From AP-15 sp963797115 (GTDB lineage Bacteria; Pseudomonadota; Alphaproteobacteria; ATCC43930; CGMCC-115725), in assembly GCA_963797115.1 (NCBI GenBank), contig CAWCOH010000002.1, forward strand, positions 1 through 64,000: a stretch of 64,000 nucleotides of DNA, in the 5' to 3' direction. The notes beneath the pieces are model-generated. The model saw only the letters and a list, made by a program, of their open reading frames with translations. It did not search any database and was not told the DNA's origin. Below are positions 16,216 through 24,189 of the stretch, in pieces. Position 1 is the first letter of the stretch. The number at the start of each line of letters is the position of its first letter. The position numbers and the translations under genes are program-made.

Positions 16216-17052
16216 ATGATAAGTTTGGTTGCTCCTGCCGTTGCGCCCGCTCTCTCGGGTTGGCGCACGACGACAATTGCCCTCGGCTGCGCCCTGCTGA
16301 TTGGCGGGATCGGCGGCTTGATTGGTCTCGGCGGCGGCGAATTTCGCTTACCCATACTCGTTGCGTTGATTGGCTTCGCCGCACGCGCGGCGGTGCCGGT
16401 GAATCAAATCCTCAGCCTCATCACCTTGGTAACGGCGCTGATCGGGCGGTGGTACACCGGCTCTCTGGTTGGCGTCGGCGCGTTCGCCCCAGCCGTGATT
16501 GCGCTCGGGATTGGCGGCGTCACGGCCGCATGGTTCGCCGTGCGGCTGCTGTCGCGCGTCACCGATCACCGGCTTGAACGGGCGATTGCCGTCCTGCTGA
16601 TATCCATTGGTCTGGTGTTGATCGGCGAGCGGCTTTTGCCTGCGGGCCTGCCCGCGCTCGTCCCTGCCGAACCCGGCTGGCAAATAATCGCCGGTGTCGT
16701 CCTTGGCCTGTGCATCGGCACAGCCAGCACCTTTCTCGGCGTTGCCGGGGGTGAGCTGCTCATCCCGACCCTGATCTTTGCTTTCGGTGCGGACATTCAC
16801 ACGGCCGGAAGCGCCGTGCTGTTCATCTCGATTCCAACAGTGTGCATGGGCTTGTTCCGCTATAGCTGGATGGGGCTATTGCCCGGCCGCTCCACGTTGC
16901 TACGCGTCGGCCTGCCCATGGGATTTGAAAGCCTTGTTGGTGCGGCGGTAGGCGGGGCGTTTGCCGGGTCAACCTCGGCCGAAGTGCTCAAGCTGCTGCT
17001 CGGGCTAATCCTGATCGCGGCCGCGCTGAAGGCGTTTTGGCGGCACCGATGA
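16216..17052 (+). CDS. TauE/SafE (TSUP) family permease
   Basis: A 278-residue membrane protein with about eight helices in two repeats. GGIGGLIGLGGGEFRLPIL opens repeat one and GIGTASTFLGVAGGELLIPT-type residues open repeat two. This duplicated GLGGG/GVAGGE pattern is the TSUP signature. The family moves sulfite, sulfoacetate or other sulfur oxyanions. I chose ATG 16216, which has GAGCGGG upstream; ATG 16204 would lie within the inverted repeat. Position after a ModE-type gene and two ModE-like boxes suggests control by molybdate-type signals, so molybdate, tungstate or sulfate is a candidate substrate (inference). Confidence 0.87.
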   Translation: MISLVAPAVAPALSGWRTTTIALGCALLIGGIGGLIGLGGGEFRLPILVALIGFAARAAVPVNQILSLITLVTALIGRWYTGSLVGVGAFAPAVIALGIGGVTAAWFAVRLLSRVTDHRLERAIAVLLISIGLVLIGERLLPAGLPALVPAEPGWQIIAGVVLGLCIGTASTFLGVAGGELLIPTLIFAFGADIHTAGSAVLFISIPTVCMGLFRYSWMGLLPGRSTLLRVGLPMGFESLVGAAVGGAFAGSTSAEVLKLLLGLILIAAALKAFWRHR

Positions 17053-17059
17053 ACTTACC

Positions 17060-17203
17060 TTAAGGGCAATCGTCGCACGGTGCAGGGCAGGGACTATCAT
17101 TCGCCGTGCTCACCGGATGGGTAACCTGATTGGCCACGGCGTTGTGTGCAAATACAAAGGAGAGTGCTGCCAGGGCCATGCATAAAAGAGCTTCGCGGAA
17201 CAT
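17060..17203 (-). CDS. Small Cys-rich secreted peptide, unknown
   Basis: A 47-residue minus-strand frame with ATG at 17203 preceded by a strong AGGGGAAAG site. Residues 1-24 make a signal peptide (MFREALLCMALAALSFVFAH then NAVA), and the short mature end is NQVTHPVSTANDSPCPAPCD followed by DCP, with Cys at 39, 43 and 46. It converges on the permease gene (stops 8 bases apart) and diverges from the MtrA-like gene. The ribosome site and signal sequence make it credible. No family recognised; a metal- or oxyanion-related role is only a guess. Confidence 0.55.
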   Translation of the reverse strand: MFREALLCMALAALSFVFAHNAVANQVTHPVSTANDSPCPAPCDDCP

Positions 17204-17359
17204 TTGGCTTTCCCCTGTGATTAGTGTTGGAATTGTTCAGCTATTTGATACTTTCCATACCCAAAAACAAGATTAACGGTGTATTACTCGTGTCCTTGTC
17301 TATGTCAAAGGGCGCGCCACCTTAAAGCCGTGTGCGCAAGGAATGCGACGGGGCGGAGA

Positions 17360-18520
17360 GTGGAACAGGAACTGGCGGCGGTCGCCGTCATCGCGGACGA
17401 ACTGGACAAGGCCATTGCCGCAGCGAAGTGCCACCAATGCGGCTGCCTGCAACAGACCGTTGACGCGCTTTCAACCACACCGGCCGGTCGGGACGCCGGA
17501 CTTGCTGCCAAGCTCGCGGAAGCGCGGGCGACCTTCAAACCAAAGCATTACGACTGCCTTGGCTGCCCGGTCTGCTATCCCGCCGTTGCCGCCAATGCTT
17601 TTGTGGAAGCGTTTCCCGAGGCGGGGGCCAACCTAGATCTTTGCCCAACCGAGGAGCCGGAACAGCGCGCGGGCTGGCCGCCGTTGCCGGGGGATTATCA
17701 CGTGCTGCGCTATCGTTCGCCGGTCGCCGTCTGCACGCTCAACAGCGAAGCACTGGCGGCGCAGCTTAATGCACGCGCGCCGGAAGGGTTGGCCGTTGTC
17801 GGCACGATGCACACCGAGAATCTCGGCATTGAGCGCATCATCAAGAACACGACCGGCAATCCGCATATCCGCTTTCTGGTGCTGTGCGGCGAAGATACGC
17901 AACAGGCCATTGGACACCTGCCGGGGCAGTCGCTACAAAGTCTGTTTGAAAACGGTATCGATGATCGGGGACGCATCAACGGCGCACGAGGTAAGCGGCC
18001 GGTGCTCAGGAATGTGAGGCCGGAGGAAATTGAAAGTTTTCGCCGTCAGGTGCAACTGGTGGCGCGCATCGGCGAGGAGCGCGGCGAGATTATCGCCGAC
18101 GAAATCCGTCGGCTAAGCCTGCGCGACCCCGGCCCCTATGCGGCGGCGCTCCCGTTGCGCAGTGTCGAGATGGTGGAGGGTAAGGAACCGGAGCGGCTGA
18201 CGCTCGATAAAGCGGGCTATCTCGTGGTGTATCCCGACCCGCGCCGCAATCGGCTGACGCTGGAACATTACACCAATCACGGCGTGCTTGATTGCGTGAT
18301 CGAAGGCGCGACCCCGGCGGCTCTGTATGCCACGGCCATTCAGCGGGGCCTGCTGACGCGGTTAGACCATGCCGCCTATCTCGGCCGTGAACTGGCGCGC
18401 GCCGAACACAGTTTGCGTACCGGCGAGGCTTACGTGCAAGATCGCGCGGCGGGCATGGAAAGAACAGCGGCATCGCTCGCCGCGGCGTGCGGTTGCGCGC
18501 CGGGTGAGGTCTGCCCATAG
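17360..18520 (+). CDS. Bacterial MtrA-like corrinoid-binding-type protein with DUF4346 domain
   Basis: A 386-residue protein (start taken as GTG 17360 after GGGGCGGAGA; a longer frame begins at 17279). Residues about 112-238 resemble subunit A of archaeal tetrahydromethanopterin S-methyltransferase: GDY..., SPVAVCTLNS, MHTENLGIERIIKNT, IRFLVLCGEDTQQAIGHLPG and a FRRQVQL end. His186 in GHLPGQ sits where MtrA has its cobalt-ligating histidine (alignment from memory). About 268-365 match DUF4346. Extra Cys motifs flank this: CHQCGC (24-29), CLGCPVC (66-72), C95, and CGCAPGEVC at the end; they could bind metal or an Fe-S cluster. Its function in bacteria is unknown. It lies between a ModE-linked permease and a molybdate transporter. 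Confidence 0.75.
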   Translation: MEQELAAVAVIADELDKAIAAAKCHQCGCLQQTVDALSTTPAGRDAGLAAKLAEARATFKPKHYDCLGCPVCYPAVAANAFVEAFPEAGANLDLCPTEEPEQRAGWPPLPGDYHVLRYRSPVAVCTLNSEALAAQLNARAPEGLAVVGTMHTENLGIERIIKNTTGNPHIRFLVLCGEDTQQAIGHLPGQSLQSLFENGIDDRGRINGARGKRPVLRNVRPEEIESFRRQVQLVARIGEERGEIIADEIRRLSLRDPGPYAAALPLRSVEMVEGKEPERLTLDKAGYLVVYPDPRRNRLTLEHYTNHGVLDCVIEGATPAALYATAIQRGLLTRLDHAAYLGRELARAEHSLRTGEAYVQDRAAGMERTAASLAAACGCAPGEVCP

Positions 18521-18524
18521 GAGT

Positions 18525-19769
18525 TCAGATTTTAAGCCAGCCCCGCTTGAATGCGTAAGCCAGTGGCAACCCCACGGCAAAAGCAGCAACCGGATTGAGG
18601 GCGACACCGATAGCTGCCATCAACAGCACCAGAAACAGATCGCCGCCGCGGTAGTCCTGCGGCTTTGACGACAGCGCGAGCTCGAGGCCGGAAAACATCA
18701 GAAGCCCGCCCAACACCGCGTCGGGGATTGTCCGCAGCAGCGCATAGCCGCTTGAGCCGAAACCGATGCCGAGAGCGACAAAGGTAAGCCCAATTAGCAT
18801 CGGCGCGGTTGCGGTGCGCGCGCCAAACCGGACATGCCCGGCAATGCCGCCCGCGCCGTGGCACATCAGGTAACCGCCGAAGGGTGCCGCCAGCAGATTG
18901 CCGAGGCCGGTTGTTATCGCAAGGTTGCGCTCATTGACGGGGTGCAGTTCCTTCGGGAAAAGCTGCCGCGTGACGGCGGCGGTGACAATGATCGCGTTCG
19001 TCAAGGTGAGGGGAATTTGCGGCAACACGGCGTTTTGCGTGCCGTGTATGATCTGCGCCCAACTTGGAATTACGATATGCGGAAGGTGCCAGCCAAAATC
19101 TAAACTCGGTAAGGGTGGAGCTACGCCGAGCAACTGGCCGACAATGATTCCAGCCACGACAGCGACGAGGGCGACAGGCATGCGCGGATAGCGCATCAGC
19201 GCCAGCATCAAAGCGCCCATTGCCACGCCAAACCATAGCTGCTTTTCGATCAGGTGGATGCCGAGCGCCGCGAGCGACGGACCAAGGCCGAGCTGCAACC
19301 CGGCTGCGATTGTGCCCGGCAACACGCGCGCGAGACGGCTCACCACGCCTGTCATACCCATGAGTAGAAAGAACGCGCCGATAACAAGCCCGGCACCGGC
19401 GATTGCGCCGGGGTCCATCGGCTCGATCAGCACTGCCGCCGATGCCGCCTTCATCGGCTGCACGGCCATGGGGATACCGTAAAACGCACCCGACAGCGCG
19501 TAGAACAAACCGAACGTCGTCAGGATGCCGGTCGGCTCCATGCCGACAATCGTGATCGCGCCGATAATGTGCGGCAGAAAGGTGCCGAGGTCGCCAAGCG
19601 AGCCGGACACTTCGCCGACACTCCAGCCAAAGCGCGAGCGTATGAACTTTGGCGGCTGGTCAGCCTCTTGGCGAACCGGGATGGCCGGAATGCGTAGCCT
19701 GCCGCGCCGCGCGTCGGTGATGGGGCGCACACCGGGCGGGATTCCTAGCTGCTCGATCTCGGCGGGCAT
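18525..19769 (-). CDS. MOT1-type molybdate transporter (SulP superfamily)
   Basis: A 414-residue protein with about ten helices. GEVSGSLGDLGTFLPHIIGA near residue 50 and AVQPMKAASA near residue 93 are the hallmark motifs of MOT1/MFS_MOT1 molybdate transporters, which lack a STAS domain. The paired ALSGAFYGIPMAVQPMKA and GGYLMCHGAGGIAGH segments give the two-repeat pattern. The start at 19769 (MPAEIEQLG) is chosen because the 69 residues before it look non-coding. It converges with the MtrA-like gene (4 bases apart). Together with a ModE-type regulator nearby, molybdate uptake is the likely role. Confidence 0.87.
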   Translation of the reverse strand: MPAEIEQLGIPPGVRPITDARRGRLRIPAIPVRQEADQPPKFIRSRFGWSVGEVSGSLGDLGTFLPHIIGAITIVGMEPTGILTTFGLFYALSGAFYGIPMAVQPMKAASAAVLIEPMDPGAIAGAGLVIGAFFLLMGMTGVVSRLARVLPGTIAAGLQLGLGPSLAALGIHLIEKQLWFGVAMGALMLALMRYPRMPVALVAVVAGIIVGQLLGVAPPLPSLDFGWHLPHIVIPSWAQIIHGTQNAVLPQIPLTLTNAIIVTAAVTRQLFPKELHPVNERNLAITTGLGNLLAAPFGGYLMCHGAGGIAGHVRFGARTATAPMLIGLTFVALGIGFGSSGYALLRTIPDAVLGGLLMFSGLELALSSKPQDYRGGDLFLVLLMAAIGVALNPVAAFAVGLPLAYAFKRGWLKI

Positions 19770-20272
19770 CACTCGATTATGCCATGCGACGGCAAGAGAT
19801 GCGCGGTTTCTACATCTTGTGTTCGTGCGCCGGTTTTTGGTCGGCGTCAAAGACGCATAGCATGCATTCTGACAAGCCCGGCAAAGTCGATCTGAAATAC
19901 TCGCTGCGCTCTCTCTAAGGAAAAACACCGGCGGGAGCGTCCATCCCGGCTTTTCAGGGTTGAATTGACGCGGCAAAGTATTTTGCGTGCTGGACCGTTA
20001 CTAGCCCGCGTCGTCATCGGGCATCAGTGGCGAGCGGTCTACGAGACAGAGCATCGCAAGGCGGGAAAATCGCCGGGCGGCGGCCAGGCGAGTGGCGGTC
20101 CTTCCGCGACCGCCGGGGAAGCCGGGGAAAAAGTCACGAAAGCCGGATTGCTCAATTGCATAATCGACGGCTTCGCGCTGCGTGATGCCGGCGAGGGCTT
20201 CATGCTGCGCGATGTGGTCGGGCTGCCGGGCCTCGATAAGCTGCCATAGCAGGAAACGACGATCGGCGATGG
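19770..20272. other. Intergenic stretch with ambiguous short frames
   Basis: No convincing gene. A plus-strand frame (19965-20249, TTG start, 94 residues) and a minus-strand frame ending at 20001 both look coding. The minus frame (containing TIADRRFLLWQLIEARQPDH) looks more protein-like but has no start codon before it enters the ligase gene. It may be a gene remnant. Confidence 0.35.
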
Positions 20273-21406
20273 TCAGCGTGGGCCCCGCGAGTTCTGAGGG
20301 CGTGTCAGCCTGCGACCCTCGCCGGCGGGGCTCGGCCTTCTGCGCGCCGGGCGAGTTTCGGCCGGCGCATGTGCTGGCCGCGTTTCTTTGACCGGCTGCT
20401 GCCCTAGGCGGTGCTCGCGCCGCACCTCCGCCGCAGGCTTGTCCTCACGCAGGCCTTCGTAGACGACCTGCCGCAGCAGATTGCCCCCGGTCCAGGTCAG
20501 GAACTTCACCTCGGCGACGAGCTCGGGCCGCAGCCAATGGACGCGGCTGAGCACCAGCGGCGACCCGAAGCGGCTGCCGCGCGGCGGCGGCACGTCGAGT
20601 GGCATGGTGCCGGTCGCCAGCGGCTGCAGCCGCCGCCACAGCCGCTCAAGCTCGGCGTTGTCGATGCCGCTGCCCACGCGCCCCGCATAGACCAGCCTGC
20701 CGTCGGGGTCATAATAGCCGAGCAGCAAGGCGCCGAGATAAGGCCGCCTTGCTTCCGGCTCGGTCCAGCCGATCACGACAAATTCCGCGCGGTTGAGGCA
20801 TTTGACCTTGCGCCAAAGCCCGCGATTACCGGGCGTATAGGGCGCATCAACACGCTTGGAGACGACGCCCTCGACATGCATCGCGCAGGCTTTGTCGAAG
20901 AAAGCCGGGCCCTGCCCAGTGACGTGGTCGCTGTAATGCAAACAGGGTGCAGCGTTCGCGAGCAAGGTCCTGAGCCGCTCCTTGCGTTCGATCAGGGGGC
21001 GAGGCCGGAGATCCTCGCCGTCGAGGGTGAGAAGATCGAAAAGAAAGAACACGAGCGCCGCTGCGTTGCCGCTGTCCGAAGCGAGCTGGACGATGTTGAA
21101 CGACGTGGTGCCGTCGGGGCCCACGCCGCACAATTCGCTGTCGAGATAGGCATGGCGCGCGTCAAGCTCTGCCACGGCCTTGGCGATCGCTGGATATTTA
21201 TGTGTCCAGTCGAGCCCGGTGCGCGTCAGCAGCTTGACGGCGCCGCCGTCGAGCCGCGCATGCATGCGGTAGCCGTCGTATTTGATTTCATGGAGCCATT
21301 GGTCGCCGTCCGGCGCCGCGTCGACGAGCTGGGTCAGCTGCGGCCGGATCCAGTCCGGCAGGGCAGGCGGAGCAGCGCCACCCGGGCGCGCTACCGGTCG
21401 CTGCAT
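20273..21406 (-). CDS. ATP-dependent DNA ligase (LigD-ligase-domain/LigC type)
   Basis: A 377-residue ligase. Motif I is EIKYDGYRMHAR (KxDG with the AMP-accepting lysine), motif III is YLDSELCGV, motif IV is EGVVSKR and motif V is GLWRKVK. An OB-fold follows (FVVIGWTEPEARRPYLGALLLG onward) and the C-terminus is a basic tail. It is the stand-alone ligase form related to the ligase domain of bacterial LigD, used in Ku-dependent non-homologous end joining or repair. No Ku, polymerase or nuclease partner is adjacent. Confidence 0.92.
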   Translation of the reverse strand: MQRPVARPGGAAPPALPDWIRPQLTQLVDAAPDGDQWLHEIKYDGYRMHARLDGGAVKLLTRTGLDWTHKYPAIAKAVAELDARHAYLDSELCGVGPDGTTSFNIVQLASDSGNAAALVFFLFDLLTLDGEDLRPRPLIERKERLRTLLANAAPCLHYSDHVTGQGPAFFDKACAMHVEGVVSKRVDAPYTPGNRGLWRKVKCLNRAEFVVIGWTEPEARRPYLGALLLGYYDPDGRLVYAGRVGSGIDNAELERLWRRLQPLATGTMPLDVPPPRGSRFGSPLVLSRVHWLRPELVAEVKFLTWTGGNLLRQVVYEGLREDKPAAEVRREHRLGQQPVKETRPAHAPAETRPARRRPSPAGEGRRLTRPQNSRGPR

Positions 21407-21448
21407 GCCGGAAGCGGGCAGGGGTTGGCGCGCCGGCGCATGGCTCTT

Positions 21449-22329
21449 TTACGCCTGGGCAAGCTGCGGCGGTCCGCGATCGCCGTAGGCTGCCAGTTCC
21501 GACAACAGGCTCGCCAGGCTATAGGACGGCTTGTAGCCCAGCCAGCGAACCGTCTTGGAAATATCCAGCCTCGTGGGCTTCAAGGCCGGGTCGAGTCCGT
21601 AAGAGAGCGCCAGATCGTAATATTCGGGATAGTATTTCTTGAACGTTGAGCCCGCGCCGCCCGCATCCCAATGATCCAGATCGGCATGCGTGTATTCATA
21701 GGCGCTATCAAGCGTAAGGATGAGCTGCTGTGTGAGGCGCTGGCGGGAAATGAGATCCAGGCTTAAGATAACCGCCGCGGCAACATCGTCAATGTGGACC
21801 GCTCCCTTCCAGAACCATCGCGCCCAGTCGCTATAGCTGGCGTACACCTCGGGATTCCAATACGGAATAAAGCCTCGTGGGCGAAGGGTGATCACATTCA
21901 TATCGCGGTGTTTTCGGTAATCCTCGGCAATCAATTCGGCCAGGATCTTGCTGCTCCCGTACCGCGTATCCGGCCTATACACACTGGTTGTCGAAATGAA
22001 TACGATCTTGTCGATGCCGAGAGAAACGGCCGCTTCGAAAACCTCGAAGGTGCCGCGCACATTGAGGTCAAAGAAATCGTAGGCGCTTTTCTCGCCACGA
22101 TCTTCGTGGATACCGTGCCACGCGGCGATGTGGACAATGCAATCGCAGCCGCGAAATATTTCCGGCAGCTTCGGCCGGTCCAGAATAGACCCCTCGATAA
22201 ACACCGCTCCCGGTTTCAAATCCCGCGGCGCACAAACATCCAGGATGACAGGCGTATCACCCCTGTCGAGCAACCCGGTACGAGTGTCCGTCCGAGATCT
22301 CCGGACCCTCCTGTCAGAAGCACCTTCAT
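21449..22329 (-). pseudogene. NAD-dependent epimerase/dehydratase, frameshifted near its N-terminus
   Basis: The ATG at 22329 (after GGCGGAGAAGACC) begins MKVLLTGGSGDLGRTLVPG, the Rossmann loop of extended SDR proteins. The frame is then lost. The rest (LLDRGDTPVILDV, DCIVHIAAWHG, STTSVYRP, YGSSKILAEL holding the YxxxK pair, and VHIDDVAAAV) continues in the neighbouring frame to 21449. A one-base change near 22271 separates the two. If real, the frameshift inactivates the gene; if an assembly error, this is an intact UDP-sugar-epimerase-like protein of about 290 residues. Confidence 0.85.
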
Positions 22330-22448
22330 GGTCTTCTCCGCCATTTGCCCCTTTTCGCCAGGCAATACCCATGCACGCAGGAGCGTTCTGTCGGCATAGA
22401 ATAGGGGAAGCTTGCGCCCCGCGCCCTGACCTGACGAGGAGGAACGGA

Positions 22449-22751
22449 ATGGCCCGCCGCAGCCCGCCCCGCAAAGTCACGTGGTTCGAACCGGTGCCCC
22501 CGCGCCTCGCCCGCAACACCATCATCGAATCGACGTTCGAGGTTGGGCGCCGCTTCCGCTGCACGCTGCGCGTCGACTGCGGCGAACTCGACCCCGGCGG
22601 GGTGATCCCCCCGGCGCTCGGCGAATGGCACCCGCGCATGCCGGAGCGCCTCGACGACGAGGAGCTTGCGGACTGGCGCGCGGGCCGCAACGCGGTCTAT
22701 CAGCTCGCGGCACTGACCATCGGCGCCCGCCTCGCGGTCGCCGACGCATAA
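22449..22751 (+). CDS. Small hypothetical protein
   Basis: A 100-residue protein with ATG at 22449 and a strong GAGGAGG site. It is basic at first (MARRSPPRKVTWFEPVPPRL), has TIIESTFEVGRRFRCTLRVDC in the middle, and an acidic segment RLDDEELADWRAGRNAVYQL. Short proteins of this kind are common in Bradyrhizobium-type genomes, but I know of no function. No signal peptide or membrane segment. Confidence 0.75.
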   Translation: MARRSPPRKVTWFEPVPPRLARNTIIESTFEVGRRFRCTLRVDCGELDPGGVIPPALGEWHPRMPERLDDEELADWRAGRNAVYQLAALTIGARLAVADA

Positions 22752-22842
22752 GCCGAACCTAAAGGCGCCAGGAAGAGTCCCCGCCGGTGGGTCCACTCCT
22801 CTCTATCCGCTCAACGGCGGGCTGATCGAGTACGCCTGGCAA

Positions 22843-24189
22843 ATGGCCGGACATGGAAGCGGGCGCCGCCGCTTGGCGACGCTCAGTGTTGTTTCCGCCG
22901 TTATGATTGTGCTGCTTGCGCTAGCGGGCGGCCTGGCGCCGTCGCTGCTGCCGGGTACCTTGATTGGGCAGGACGCGCAATCGGTTGCCGTGGCCACGAT
23001 CTTTGCGGCGAGTTACCTCGCGCTCGCGGTCGGCAGGATCCCGGGCCTGGCCATCGATCGCGCGGGCGTGGCGCTGGTCGGCGCCTGTTTGATGGTCGCC
23101 GCCGGCGCGCTGCCGCTGGCGGAAGCCTACAAGGCGGTCGACCTCAACACGCTCACCTTGCTGCTCGGCATGATGATCGTGGTCGCCAATCTCCGCCTCT
23201 CCGGCTTCTTCGCGAAGGCGAGCGGCTGGGTGATGCGGCGTGCGCGCTACCCGCTCGCGTTGCTCGCGGCTGTAACGGCGGTCACCGGCGTGTTCTCCGC
23301 GTTCCTCGTCAACGACGCGATTTGTCTCGTGCTCGCGCCGCTCGTCCTCGATCTAGCGCTGTCGCTGCGGCGCAACCCGGTGCCTTACCTGCTCGCCGTC
23401 GCGATGGGATCGAACATCGGTTCGAGCGCGACCATCACCGGCAACCCACAAAACATGATGATCGGCAGCTTCTCGCAAATTCCGTACGCGCAATTCACCG
23501 CCAGCCTCGCGCCCGTGGCACTGATCGGGCTCGTGCTGACCTTTGTGCTGATCGCGCTCTTCCATCGCGGCGAATTCGCCGGCGGCGCGCGGCTCGTGGC
23601 CGTGATCCCGCCGGCGCACGCCCACCGCGCGCTGATGCTGCGCGCGCTCATCGCGACGGCGATGCTGATCGCGCTGTTCTTCGCCGGTCAGCCGCCCGCG
23701 AAGGCGGCGATCGTCATCGGCGGGCTGTTGCTGCTCACCCGGCGGGTCAGGAGCGAGCGCGTTTATGCCGAGATCGACTGGTCGCTGCTGCTGATGTTTG
23801 CCGGGCTCTTCATCATCGTGGCGGGCGCGGAGCACACATTGTTGAGCGACGGAACAATCACCGAGGTTGCCCGGCTCCATCTCGATCGCGTGCCGGTGCT
23901 GAGCGTGGTGACGGCGATCCTTTCGAACCTGGTCAGCAACGTGCCGGCTGTTCTGATGATCAAACCATTCATTGATCCGCTAAGCGATCAGCATACTGCG
24001 TGGCTCACTGTAGCGATGGCTTCGACCCTCGCCGGTAATTTCACCGTGCTCGGCTCGATCGCCAACCTGATCGTCGTGCAGCGGGCGGCGGCGAGCCGGG
24101 TCGAGATCACCTTCTGGGACTATTTCAGGGTTGGCGCGCCGCTGACCATCATCTCCCTCACGATCGGCACGCTGTGGTTGTGGCTGTGA
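22843..24189 (+). CDS. SLC13/ArsB-type anion permease
   Basis: A 448-residue membrane protein of the ion transporter superfamily with about eleven helices. Typical motifs are LLLGMMIVVANLRLSGFF, FSAFLVNDAICLVLAPLVLD (the first substrate loop), MGSNIGSSATITGNPQNMM (the SNxxSxxTxxGNPQN loop shared by ArsB/NhaD/SLC13-like proteins) and, in repeat two, LSNLVSNVPAVLMIKPF with GNFTVLGSIANLIVV. Members carry arsenite, dicarboxylates, sulfate or Na+/H+. No ars genes are nearby, so the substrate is open. The stop overlaps the following MFS gene. Confidence 0.87.
   Translation: MAGHGSGRRRLATLSVVSAVMIVLLALAGGLAPSLLPGTLIGQDAQSVAVATIFAASYLALAVGRIPGLAIDRAGVALVGACLMVAAGALPLAEAYKAVDLNTLTLLLGMMIVVANLRLSGFFAKASGWVMRRARYPLALLAAVTAVTGVFSAFLVNDAICLVLAPLVLDLALSLRRNPVPYLLAVAMGSNIGSSATITGNPQNMMIGSFSQIPYAQFTASLAPVALIGLVLTFVLIALFHRGEFAGGARLVAVIPPAHAHRALMLRALIATAMLIALFFAGQPPAKAAIVIGGLLLLTRRVRSERVYAEIDWSLLLMFAGLFIIVAGAEHTLLSDGTITEVARLHLDRVPVLSVVTAILSNLVSNVPAVLMIKPFIDPLSDQHTAWLTVAMASTLAGNFTVLGSIANLIVVQRAAASRVEITFWDYFRVGAPLTIISLTIGTLWLWL

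Noticed and set aside
19965..20249. A 94-codon plus-strand frame with a TTG start
   Set aside because: No ribosome site, and the opposite strand over the same bases reads as well or better; reported only as an ambiguous stretch.
20411..21649. A 412-codon plus-strand frame
   Set aside because: Antisense to the DNA ligase, whose motifs I, III, IV and V are all present on the other strand.
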